Source: Clostridium sp. CAG:1193 (lineage in GTDB: Bacteria; Bacillota_I; Bacilli_A; RF39; UBA660). From it: 10,511 bases of DNA. Position numbers and translations under genes: made by a program. Shown piece after piece: positions 1 to 6,489 of the stretch. The stretch covers positions 1 through 10,511 of the forward strand of contig HF990772.1 in the NCBI GenBank assembly GCA_000436255.1. Reading direction: 5' to 3'. Each line of letters opens with the position of its first letter. The stretch's first letter is position 1. The notes under the pieces were generated by a model. It did not search any database and had not been told where the DNA came from. It worked only from the letters and a program-made list of their open reading frames with translations.

Positions 1-70
1 CTTTTATATTAAATGAAAAGGGGAAGTGATATAGCGAATGTAAAGTAATGTAAAATAAATAATTTTAGAA

Positions 71-96
71 AAATATATAGTTTTATCTATATATTT
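71..96 (-). terminator. Intrinsic terminator of the HTH regulator gene
   Basis: A perfect 10-bp inverted repeat (71-80 against 87-96, arms AAATATATAG/CTATATATTT) has a 6-base loop. On the minus strand it is followed by a T-rich tail running down to about 62. The hairpin's first arm overlaps the stop codon (95-97) of the regulator gene. The stem is all A-T except one G-C pair, so it may be a weak terminator. Some T-richness on the plus side means it could also serve a gene entering from the left. Confidence 0.6.
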
Positions 97-874
97 ATAT
101 TTTTCTAGATTGAATTTCTGCTATTTTTTCAAATACTTCTGTAGCATTTTTAGAATTTATTTCAGTATAACCTAGTTCCTTTAATGCTTGAATCTTAACT
201 GTATTTAATTCTTGTGTTCTAGATAGTTTTTCTTCATGTCTTTGTTCTACTTCTGCTTCAAATTTCTTATGTGCTTCTAAAACTTTATGCTTTGATACAC
301 CACCATTATTAAATAAAGTAATAGCTTGATACATAATTCCTTCAAATATTATTTGGTTATCTTCATCAAATGCAAATTCATTTGTTGGTATAAATCCATT
401 TGATTTAGCAAAATATGCTAAAACATACTTCAACTCTGGTACATCATCTATAACTTGAAGATAGCTACATAAATAACGGCACATGTTATATGCTCCTGCA
501 TCTTTAGTATCCTCACTTAATTTTTCTTTAAGCATAGTTACTATATCCATTATTACTTTTTGATTTTTCTTACTTAAATCTTTAAAATCATATCCTGCAG
601 CATCAATTGAAAATAAACCATTTTCATTTTCGCTTTCTTGCATCATTTTTTCTATCCTTAAAATATTTTCTGTAGTTGGTTTAAAATTAGCTAATTCTTC
701 GGCTGAACTTACATTAAATAATAATAATAATTTCACTTTTTTATCTTTTGGCCAATCATTTAGAGATTTCATTTCTAAATAATTATAAACCATTTGTCTA
801 GATACCCCTAAATACCTAGATAATTTTACCTTTGATATTCCTAATTCTTTTAATAAATCATTAACTGCTTTCAT
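95..874 (-). CDS. Helix-turn-helix DNA-binding protein, function unknown
   Basis: The product is 259 residues. Residues about 1-34 form a Cro/XRE- or resolvase-like helix-turn-helix: LGISKVKLSRYLGVSRQMVY has the usual helix, glycine turn and recognition helix. The remaining 220 residues are soluble, helical and charged, with a likely coiled stretch near 195-225 (HKKFEAEVEQRHEEKLSR), and match no family I recognise. The reading frame can be extended to a GTG at 913, but that codon lies within the apparent -10 promoter element. The ATG at 872-874 has a strong GGAGG about 10 bases upstream and is the better start. The gene follows mnmA on the same strand but has its own promoter, which overlaps the mnmA terminator palindrome, so autoregulation is possible but unproven. 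It is a DNA-binding regulator by domain; its targets cannot be inferred. Confidence 0.85.
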   Translation of the reverse strand: MKAVNDLLKELGISKVKLSRYLGVSRQMVYNYLEMKSLNDWPKDKKVKLLLLFNVSSAEELANFKPTTENILRIEKMMQESENENGLFSIDAAGYDFKDLSKKNQKVIMDIVTMLKEKLSEDTKDAGAYNMCRYLCSYLQVIDDVPELKYVLAYFAKSNGFIPTNEFAFDEDNQIIFEGIMYQAITLFNNGGVSKHKVLEAHKKFEAEVEQRHEEKLSRTQELNTVKIQALKELGYTEINSKNATEVFEKIAEIQSRKI

Positions 875-903
875 ACACAAATTACCTCCATCTATACACA
901 TAT

Positions 904-932
904 ATGTTACCACACATATAAAAAAGTGTCAA
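904..932 (-). promoter_or_regulatory. Sigma-A type promoter of the HTH regulator gene
   Basis: On the minus strand a consensus -35 TTGACA (927-932) is followed after 17 bases by TAACAT (904-909). A TGG directly before the -10 makes it an extended -10 promoter. It lies 30 bases upstream of the ATG at 874. The -35 is part of a perfect palindrome (923-945). Two 9-base direct repeats, ACACATATA on the plus strand (896-904 and 912-920), flank and partly cover the -10 and spacer, so regulator binding here is plausible. Confidence 0.75.
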
Positions 933-945
933 GACTTGACACTTT
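923..945 (-). terminator. mnmA terminator palindrome, shared with the regulator promoter
   Basis: This is a 23-base perfect palindrome with 11-bp arms (923-933, 935-945) around one central base. As RNA it would form about a 10-bp stem with a 3-base loop. On the minus strand it starts 5 bases after the mnmA stop codon (951-953) and is followed by a T-run, which is the structure of an intrinsic terminator. The same sequence includes TTGACA on both strands; the minus-strand copy is correctly spaced to serve as the -35 of the downstream regulator gene. Confidence 0.75.
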
Positions 946-950
946 ACATT

Positions 951-2054
951 TTATAGTAAATACCATAATTTTTTATTATTTTTTCTAACTTCTTTAATTA
1001 TTCCACCGCCTAAGCATACTTCACCATCATAAAGTACGCACGCTTGACCTGGTGTTACTGATTTTACACCATCATATTTAACTAAAATTTCATTAGAATC
1101 TAAATATGTAAGAGTTACAGGATAATCATTTTGTCTATACCTAAATTTAGCTGTACATTTAGTAGGCCTTTCGTCACAATTAAAATTAACTTCGTTTATT
1201 ATACAACTATCTGAATATAAATACTCATTATCTTCACCTATTGCAACATATAAAATATTTTTATTCAAATCTTTACCTACTGTAAATAGTTTATCTTTAG
1301 TACCCCCTATATCAAGACCTCTTCTCTGCCCTATCGTATAATACATTAATCCTATATGTTCCCCTACTTTTTCATTTGTTTCTATATTTATAATATCTCC
1401 TTTAATATTTGGTAAATAATTTTTCAAGAATTCTTTAAAGTTTCTTTCCCCAATAAAACAAATTCCAGTTGAATCTTTTTTTGTTGCAGTATTTAATCCT
1501 AATTCTTTAGCTATTTCTCTTACTTCAGGCTTATTAAGATCTCCTACTGGGAATAATACATTTTCTAATTGTTCATGCGTTAATTGAGAAAGGAAATATG
1601 TTTGATCTTTATTTAGATCAACTCCTCTTAGCAATTTACCATCTTTCATTCTTGCATAATGCCCAGTTGCTATATATGTAGCGCCTAGTTTTTTAGCTTC
1701 TTTTATAAATAAATCAAATTTAATATATTTATTACACATTATATCAGGATTTGGAGTTCTTCCATTTTTAAGTTCATCTAGAAAATAAGTAAATACGTAC
1801 TCCCAATATTCTTTTACAAAATCAACACGATGTAGAGGAATATCTAACTTTTTACATACTTCTTTTGCATCGTTATAGTCTTGTTCTTGTGGACATATAT
1901 TATTATTTAATGTTGGATTACCCATTATATCATTATTAACACTAGCATCCCAGTTTCTCATAAATAATCCAATTACTTCATATCCTTGTTTTTTTAAAAG
2001 ATAGGCTGCAACAGATGAATCTACTCCTCCGCTCATTCCAATTACAACTTTCAT
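951..2054 (-). CDS. mnmA: tRNA-specific 2-thiouridylase MnmA
   Basis: MnmA activates U34 of tRNA-Lys, tRNA-Glu and tRNA-Gln by adenylation and replaces its 2-oxygen with sulfur delivered from a cysteine desulfurase in the cytoplasm. The 367 residues match the family's usual length. Visible signatures are the PP-loop GMSGGVDSS (6-14), the catalytic cysteine C107 in PNPDIMCNKYIKF, TGHYAR (130-135), KDQTYFLS (149-156), and the persulfide-carrying C199 in STGICFIGER. The insertion after NWD (NNDIMGNPTLNNNICPQEQDY) is of the type seen in Bacilli and Mollicutes. The ATG at 2054 is preceded by GGTGAT. The gene lies 35 bases downstream of spoIIM with no terminator between them, so read-through is likely, but a promoter with a very short leader also precedes it. 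A palindromic terminator follows. Confidence 0.98.
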   Translation of the reverse strand: MKVVIGMSGGVDSSVAAYLLKKQGYEVIGLFMRNWDASVNNDIMGNPTLNNNICPQEQDYNDAKEVCKKLDIPLHRVDFVKEYWEYVFTYFLDELKNGRTPNPDIMCNKYIKFDLFIKEAKKLGATYIATGHYARMKDGKLLRGVDLNKDQTYFLSQLTHEQLENVLFPVGDLNKPEVREIAKELGLNTATKKDSTGICFIGERNFKEFLKNYLPNIKGDIINIETNEKVGEHIGLMYYTIGQRRGLDIGGTKDKLFTVGKDLNKNILYVAIGEDNEYLYSDSCIINEVNFNCDERPTKCTAKFRYRQNDYPVTLTYLDSNEILVKYDGVKSVTPGQACVLYDGEVCLGGGIIKEVRKNNKKLWYLL

Positions 2055-2069
2055 AACATCACCATTTTA

Positions 2070-2097
2070 ATTATACATCATTTTTAAAATTAGTAAA
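2070..2097 (-). promoter_or_regulatory. Putative mnmA promoter with very short leader
   Basis: On the minus strand TTTACT (2092-2097) and TATAAT (2070-2075) are 16 bases apart. The TATAAT is followed by 6 bases and then GGTGAT, the Shine-Dalgarno of mnmA, so transcription would begin at or next to the ribosome binding site. The -35 overlaps the last codons of spoIIM. The same arrangement, including the preceding ATG and following TAAA, occurs before the FemX gene at 5398-5403. Confidence 0.55.
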
Positions 2098-2704
2098 TAA
2101 GTTTTATTATATATGGCATTATATATGCTTCATATGAAGCAGTAATAACAAGCATTACTATAGATATAGCAAGTATAAATGCATATTTTTTAAAGTGCCT
2201 TTTTACACTAAAGTCTTCTTTATTAAAAATAACTCTAATTATTTTAAGTGACATGTTAAATGAATAATAAGTTAATATAAAATATATAATAAGATTAATT
2301 ATTAAATGTGGAAAAATATATATAAATGAGATTAACATGCCTTCTATTTTAAAGTGATATATTAAAGATGTTACAGTAAATGCTAAAGTGAATGTTTTAT
2401 AAAATAACATACATATAATTATAGGTAATCCTATTACTGATATTCCTAATATCCATAATATAAATGCATATAATATATTATTAAAATTACTAAATAAATA
2501 TGCATTCATATTGTATTTATTATCTTTAATCATATTAAAATAAGTACTAATTTCACTTGTAAGAAGTGTTTTATCATCATGTGATAATATAGTTATAAAT
2601 AAAGAGCCAAAAACAAGACCTATTATGACTACTGCGATTAAAGATATATACACGCTTTTATTATGTTTTACATCTTTTAAAATAATTTTAAATAGCTTGT
2701 TCAC
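2090..2704 (-). CDS. spoIIM: Stage II sporulation protein M (SpoIIM)
   Basis: SpoIIM is an integral membrane component of the DMP (SpoIID-SpoIIM-SpoIIP) peptidoglycan-remodelling machine at the asymmetric septum, needed for engulfment in endospore formers. The product is about 204-207 residues, the family's normal size. It has roughly five hydrophobic segments: near 20-45, 80-105, 105-125, 125-150 and 180-205. The conserved core ILWILGISVIGLPIIICML is characteristic of SpoIIM. The frame opens with GTG-ATG at 2708-2713, but those bases are part of the AGGTGAT Shine-Dalgarno. The GTG at 2702-2704, six bases after GGTG, is therefore the better start; the ATG at 2708-2710 cannot be excluded. It is the first gene of the minus-strand spoIIM-mnmA pair and diverges from the miniprotein/permease pair. 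Confidence 0.9.
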   Translation of the reverse strand: MNKLFKIILKDVKHNKSVYISLIAVVIIGLVFGSLFITILSHDDKTLLTSEISTYFNMIKDNKYNMNAYLFSNFNNILYAFILWILGISVIGLPIIICMLFYKTFTLAFTVTSLIYHFKIEGMLISFIYIFPHLIINLIIYFILTYYSFNMSLKIIRVIFNKEDFSVKRHFKKYAFILAISIVMLVITASYEAYIMPYIIKLIY

Positions 2705-2720
2705 ATTCATCACCTAAGAA

Positions 2721-2749
2721 ATTATATTAAAACAATTTTATTTTATGAA
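2721..2749 (-). promoter_or_regulatory. Putative spoIIM promoter
   Basis: On the minus strand TTCATA (2744-2749) is followed after 17 bases by TATAAT (2721-2726), then 6 bases to GGTGAT. It looks like a vegetative sigma-A promoter rather than a sporulation sigma-E one. Initiation would fall around 2714-2715, practically at the Shine-Dalgarno. It overlaps the divergent promoter of the plus-strand miniprotein gene. Confidence 0.5.
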
Positions 2750-2764
2750 TGATTATGCTATAAT
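2736..2764 (+). promoter_or_regulatory. Extended -10 promoter of miniprotein/permease operon
   Basis: TGCTATAAT (TATAAT at 2759-2764 with TG one base upstream) is a perfect extended -10. The -35 position (about 2736-2741, TTTTAT) is poor, as is common for extended -10 promoters. The -10 ends 8 bases before the GGTG of the miniprotein's Shine-Dalgarno. The core elements interleave with those of the divergent spoIIM promoter (2721-2749), so the two may compete for polymerase. Confidence 0.65.
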
Positions 2765-2781
2765 TTGTATGAGGTGAAATT

Positions 2782-2871
2782 ATGAAAAAAGCACAAAAAA
2801 TATTTGTATGGGTTGCACTTTTACTTATGGTTGGCAGTGTAATTATATCAATTGTTTCTGTATTTAGATAG
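2782..2871 (+). CDS. 29-residue membrane miniprotein, DUF4044/Prli42-like
   Basis: This short open frame encodes 29 residues beginning MKKAQKIFVW and ending VSVFR. It has a basic amino end followed by one hydrophobic helix (residues about 8-27) and a terminal arginine. It has a clear Shine-Dalgarno (GAGGTG) and an extended -10 promoter immediately upstream. The stop TAG overlaps the GGAGG of the permease start 8 bases later, so translation of the two is probably coupled. The length and the pattern K-x-x-K-I-x-V-W followed by L-x-M-V-G-S resemble, from memory, the DUF4044 family that includes the Listeria stressosome-associated protein Prli42. No stressosome gene is in the window, so a stress-sensing role is inference only. 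The gene assignment itself is well supported by signals. Confidence 0.75.
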   Translation: MKKAQKIFVWVALLLMVGSVIISIVSVFR

Positions 2872-2879
2872 GAGGAATT

Positions 2880-4130
2880 ATGAAGCGTAAAATTCAAAAT
2901 GAATATATTTATTGGGGAATAACTGCTTTATCTGTTATTGCACTTGGAATATTATTTTATTTTACAATATTAAGATTTGACAATATTATTAAGATTATTG
3001 GAAAGATATTATATATTTTTAGACCATTATTATATGGAATTATAATTGCATTTATATTAACTCAATCATTTAATTTTTTTAATAGAAAATTTACAAAGTT
3101 ATTATCAAAAAGATCTAAAGATACTATAAAGATAAAAAAAGAATCTAAAATAATTAGTATATCAATTTCTATATTAATTTTACTTTTAATATTATTTTGG
3201 ATATTTTATTTATTAATACCAAAATTATTAATAAGTGTAGTTGGCATTGTTGAAATGCTACCTGATAGTATAGTTAAAGTAGAAAGTTGGCTTGAAAATA
3301 TACTTAAGGGAAATCCTGCAATTGAAAATATTATTCTTACAATGATAAATGATTCGTCTAAGAGTATATTATCTTATTTATCTGAAGGTATTCTTCCTAA
3401 GATGGAAAATATTGTTACAACTGTTACTGTAGGATTAAATGGGATGTATGAATTTTTAAGAGATTTTACAATTGGAATTGTATTTTCTGTTTATTTATTA
3501 ATTAATAAAAATAAGTATGTTAGTGAGATGAAAAAATTTATATATACGTTTTTAGGTATTAAAAAAGGTAATTCATTATTGCAAGGTGCAAGGTATAGTT
3601 ATAAGATATTTAATGGTTTTATAAAAGGTAAACTTCTTACTTCTGTTGCACTTGGAATTGTATGTTATATAGCAATGATATTATTTAAAATGCCATATGC
3701 GGCTTTAATTAGTTTAATTGTTGCAATAACTAATATTATTCCGTTCTTTGGACCAATAATTGGATGGGTTCCTGGAGTTATATTACTATTATTAATTAAC
3801 CCAATACAAGCTTTATATTTTACAATTATAATTATCGTATTACAACAAATTGAAGGTAATATATTATCGCCTAAAATAGTTGGAGATTCAATTGGATTAT
3901 CAGGTTTCTGGGTATTATTCTCAATAATGATATTTGGTGGTATATTTGGTTTAGTTGGTATGATTATAGGTGTTCCTATATTTGCAATATTCTATCATTT
4001 TGCATCTTATCAATTAAAAAAATATTTAGCAAAAAAAAATTTACCAAGTGAAACTGCGGATTATGAAGATTTAAAATATATAGATGAAACAACAAAAAAG
4101 GTAGTTAAGATAAAGAGTTCTAGTGTTTAG
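2880..4130 (+). CDS. AI-2E/PerM family transporter
   Basis: This is a polytopic inner-membrane permease of the AI-2 exporter family (TqsA, PerM, YtvI, YdiK relatives). The 416 residues contain about eight hydrophobic segments: near 11-31, 44-62, 91-118, 195-208, 252-268, 274-302, 308-322 and 340-373. The family's diagnostic region is intact: NIIPFFGPIIGWVPG (285-299), then QQIEGNILSPKIVGDSIGLS (322-341) and a glycine-rich GGIFGLVGMIIGVP end. The soluble loop at about 125-190 is normal for the family. Substrates differ widely between members (autoinducer-2, sodium or lithium antiport, unknown), so none is assigned. The start has GGAGG four bases upstream and follows the miniprotein gene by 8 bases. 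The stop lies in a terminator hairpin shared with the convergent FemX gene, whose coding region overlaps this one by 11 bases. Confidence 0.93.
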   Translation: MKRKIQNEYIYWGITALSVIALGILFYFTILRFDNIIKIIGKILYIFRPLLYGIIIAFILTQSFNFFNRKFTKLLSKRSKDTIKIKKESKIISISISILILLLILFWIFYLLIPKLLISVVGIVEMLPDSIVKVESWLENILKGNPAIENIILTMINDSSKSILSYLSEGILPKMENIVTTVTVGLNGMYEFLRDFTIGIVFSVYLLINKNKYVSEMKKFIYTFLGIKKGNSLLQGARYSYKIFNGFIKGKLLTSVALGIVCYIAMILFKMPYAALISLIVAITNIIPFFGPIIGWVPGVILLLLINPIQALYFTIIIIVLQQIEGNILSPKIVGDSIGLSGFWVLFSIMIFGGIFGLVGMIIGVPIFAIFYHFASYQLKKYLAKKNLPSETADYEDLKYIDETTKKVVKIKSSSV

Positions 4131-4140
4131 AACTCTTTAT
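4110..4140. terminator. Shared terminator hairpin between convergent permease and FemX genes
   Basis: A perfect 13-bp inverted repeat (4110-4122 against 4128-4140) encloses the 5-base loop GTGTT. On the plus strand it runs into ATTTTT, a good intrinsic terminator for the permease. On the minus strand the arm ends in TTTA followed by a weaker TCTTAA tail, so termination of femX may be less efficient. Both stop codons (4128-4130 plus, 4120-4122 minus) lie inside the hairpin. Confidence 0.85.
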
Positions 4141-5382
4141 TTTTAAATAAACTTTATTATACGCAAATGTATACATTAAATACCAGAACTTAGATATTAT
4201 TAAATCATATGTGCCTATATATTCTTCTACTACTCCAGAAAAACCTCTTTTAAAATCATAAAGTCCATACATTGGATTTGATTTATCCTTATATTCATCT
4301 ATTCCATAAAAATTATATTTATCATATCCCTTTTCACATGCATATTTAATCATATCATAATTTAACGTATATGCAGGCATAAACTCCCTATATTCATCAT
4401 AAACGCCACCGAATAAGGATAAAACTTCCCTTCCATGAAACATAAACATAAGGCATCCTAAATTAATTATATTAGTGTTTTCCTTTTTCATTATATCTTC
4501 ACATTTTTTAATAGTTTTTTCTAAACTTTTAGCAAGTACTTCTGCTTCTTTTAATTTATTATTAATTTTTTTAGTATTAGCGTTTTCTTTGTTTAAAGAT
4601 TCTTTTAATTTTTTAATTTCATCGGTAGTTTTATTAAGCCTTATTTTTTCATTATTACTATATTCTTTAATATCAATATACGAAAGTAATATTTTCATAT
4701 TGTCAAATATATCATACATATTCTCATAATATGAAAGTGATCTATCAATAAAACCTCTTCTATCTGCTGTATTTTGCATTATACTTTTAAATATAGAAAG
4801 TTCATCACGAGATAACTCTCTTGTTTTAATACCTATAGATTCATTTTTTCTAACTCTTTGCTTTGTAGTATTTTCCATTTTATTATATATTTCATCAATT
4901 GTTTTATTCTTTAAATCAAGAGTAAATACAATATTAGGCTGTAAGTGAGTATTTACATTTTTATAACCTAAACTTTTTAAACTATCTATGATATTCTTAT
5001 TAGAAATACCACCTTTAATGGCATCTCCATTTATATCTTTTTCAAATTCTATTATAGTAGGATCTATTTTAATAAATATAGCGTGATGCATTTTAGCAAA
5101 TTTTTTTACGTTTTTAGTAAAAAATTCAAGTAATTTTTTGTTGTTATAATCAAGTAAAAACCCTCTTGGAGAATAAAAGAGCGTTAAACTTAAAAATACT
5201 TTTTTCTCTAAAAGTAAACATGCTGCAATTACTTTATCATCTTCTTTTACACCCACTAAATAATATTTCCAACCATTTTTTTCTTTTAATTTGCCCCATT
5301 TTATAGTTTGATAAAAACTACCTAATGGATGCGTATTTTCAAATTCTGTAAATTCATTTTCATTCAAAGTTACAAATTTCAT
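4120..5382 (-). CDS. FemABX/MurM-type aminoacyl-tRNA:peptidoglycan transferase
   Basis: The 420 residues match Fem/MurMN proteins, cytoplasmic enzymes that use aminoacyl-tRNA to add residues to the lysine of lipid II stem peptides, building the interpeptide bridge. The two acyltransferase (GNAT-like) halves are visible. The amino half has GSFYQTIKWGKLKEKNGW (21-38), SPRGFLLDY (71-79) and KIDP (105-108), then NTTKQRVRKN (171-180). The carboxy half has FGGVYDEYREFMPAYTLNYDMI (324-345 region) and YGLYDFKRGFSGVVEEYIGTYDL (about 372-393). A lysine/glutamate-rich coiled coil (about 245-303) is inserted between them, as in FemA/FemX, where a coiled-coil arm is associated with tRNA binding. The ATG has GGTGAT upstream and its own compact promoter, after the spoIVB terminator. 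The amino acid added and whether it is the first (FemX) or a later (FemA/B) transferase cannot be read from sequence. Confidence 0.92.
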   Translation of the reverse strand: MKFVTLNENEFTEFENTHPLGSFYQTIKWGKLKEKNGWKYYLVGVKEDDKVIAACLLLEKKVFLSLTLFYSPRGFLLDYNNKKLLEFFTKNVKKFAKMHHAIFIKIDPTIIEFEKDINGDAIKGGISNKNIIDSLKSLGYKNVNTHLQPNIVFTLDLKNKTIDEIYNKMENTTKQRVRKNESIGIKTRELSRDELSIFKSIMQNTADRRGFIDRSLSYYENMYDIFDNMKILLSYIDIKEYSNNEKIRLNKTTDEIKKLKESLNKENANTKKINNKLKEAEVLAKSLEKTIKKCEDIMKKENTNIINLGCLMFMFHGREVLSLFGGVYDEYREFMPAYTLNYDMIKYACEKGYDKYNFYGIDEYKDKSNPMYGLYDFKRGFSGVVEEYIGTYDLIISKFWYLMYTFAYNKVYLKIKSSKH

Positions 5383-5397
5383 ATAATCACCTATTTA

Positions 5398-5427
5398 ATT
5401 ATACATTATTTTTTAATATAATGCAAA
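5398..5427 (-). promoter_or_regulatory. Putative FemX promoter with very short leader
   Basis: On the minus strand TTTGCA (5422-5427) is followed after 18 bases by TATAAT (5398-5403), then exactly 6 bases to GGTGAT and the ATG. The -35 uses bases of the spoIVB terminator's T-tail. The block from ATGTATAATTAAA through GGTGAT is nearly the same as at mnmA, so the two genes share a promoter-leader design. Confidence 0.55.
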
Positions 5428-5447
5428 AAGTAGGTTTCCCTACTTTT
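5426..5447 (-). terminator. Intrinsic terminator of spoIVB
   Basis: A 9-bp inverted repeat AAAAGTAGG/CCTACTTTT (5426-5434, 5439-5447) encloses a 4-base loop and is followed on the minus strand by a run of T. The spoIVB stop codon (5440-5442) lies inside the hairpin. The stem contains three G-C pairs, among the stronger terminators here. Confidence 0.8.
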
Positions 5448-6432
5448 CCATTTCTTCTAACATATTAGTAATAAATATCCCATATCCTTTTGTTGGATTA
5501 TCTACAACAACGTGTGTAACTGCACCTATTATTTTATCATCTTGAATAATTGGTGAACCACTCATTCCTTGTACTACACCACCTGTTTTTTCTATTAATT
5601 CATCATCAACTATATTAAATAAAATATTTTTAATCAATGAATCATTTCTGTTTAATTTAGTTATTTCTATATTGTATTCTTTAACCTCTTCACCTTTTAA
5701 AACCGTAAGTATTTTAGCATTGCCTGTTTTTATTTCGCTAATTTTAGCAACTTTATAAAGTTTACCATCCATTTTATCTTTATATTCACCAAAAATACCA
5801 CTAGAAGTATTTTTGTTAAGAGTACCATATGTTACATTTGAATAAAATTTAGCATTTTTACTTCCAGGATTTCCACTTGTACTTTTAGTAATACCAGTTA
5901 CTTCAGATTTAAATATCTTACCATTTTTAACTTCTACTTTCAAAGATGTATTTTTATCTATTATTTCATGCCCTAAAGCACCATACATCCTCGCCCCAGG
6001 ATCTATATAAGTAAGTGTTCCAATACCGCTGATTGTATCCTTAACATAAAGCCCAGTCTTATAGACATTATCTTCACCTAAAATAAGTTTAAGATTAGTA
6101 TTATATTCTTTATTTGATCTTAAATAAGTAACTTTTATATTACCTTTATTAGAATAATTAGATATTTTAGATATCATTTCAGAAATACTATTAACTTTTT
6201 CATCTTCAATTTTTATAATCTTATCTCCAAGGTTAATTCCTGCATCATGTCCTGGTGATATACCATTAACTTCATATAATCCAACTACTATAATTCCTTT
6301 TGTTTTAATTGTAATTCCAACGCTTTTACCTGATGCGATTACATAATCAGAATAAGCAAATACATTTATGGGAATAATATTTAATATTAAAAGAAAAGTA
6401 ATAAGCATTTTTTTAATTTTATTAAAAAACAC
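5440..6432 (-). CDS. spoIVB: SpoIVB serine peptidase (PDZ + S55 domain)
   Basis: SpoIVB is secreted from the forespore into the intermembrane space and cleaves SpoIVFA, triggering SpoIVFB to process pro-sigma-K. Counting from the upstream in-frame ATG at 6441, there is an amino-terminal hydrophobic signal/anchor (about 12-29). A PDZ domain follows at about 47-125 (GLYEVNGISPGHDAGINLGD). The S55 peptidase domain is at about 140-333, with H158 in GALGHEI, D279 in NIVDDELIEKTGG and S294 in VQGMSGSPIIQ. The D-to-S distance of 15 agrees with what I recall for B. subtilis (D363/S378). At 333 residues or fewer it is shorter than the B. subtilis protein (about 425), mainly in the amino and linker parts. 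The ATG at 6441 abuts AGGAG with no spacing, so the GTG at 6430-6432, nine bases downstream of AGGAG, is the more credible start. The pathway partners are not in this window. Confidence 0.93.
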   Translation of the reverse strand: MFFNKIKKMLITFLLILNIIPINVFAYSDYVIASGKSVGITIKTKGIIVVGLYEVNGISPGHDAGINLGDKIIKIEDEKVNSISEMISKISNYSNKGNIKVTYLRSNKEYNTNLKLILGEDNVYKTGLYVKDTISGIGTLTYIDPGARMYGALGHEIIDKNTSLKVEVKNGKIFKSEVTGITKSTSGNPGSKNAKFYSNVTYGTLNKNTSSGIFGEYKDKMDGKLYKVAKISEIKTGNAKILTVLKGEEVKEYNIEITKLNRNDSLIKNILFNIVDDELIEKTGGVVQGMSGSPIIQDDKIIGAVTHVVVDNPTKGYGIFITNMLEEMEK

Positions 6433-6489
6433 TAATAACATCTCCTATCTATCATGGACTACATTATTAGTATTTACTTATTTTTAGAT

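Noticed and set aside
3..29. Open frame on the plus strand from the left edge ending in TGA at 27-29, possibly the tail of an upstream gene.
   Set aside because: Only eight codons are visible and no family pattern can be recognised; chance open frames of this length are expected.
2880..4130. Reading the permease as a quorum-sensing autoinducer-2 exporter.
   Set aside because: The family name is historical; members include ion antiporters and proteins of unknown substrate, and no luxS or lsr genes are in the window.
4475..4729. Plus-strand open frame of 84 codons opposite the FemX gene.
   Set aside because: It is antisense to the coiled-coil part of femX; its phenylalanine/serine/leucine-rich product is what the reverse complement of lysine/glutamate/asparagine codons gives, and no RBS supports it.
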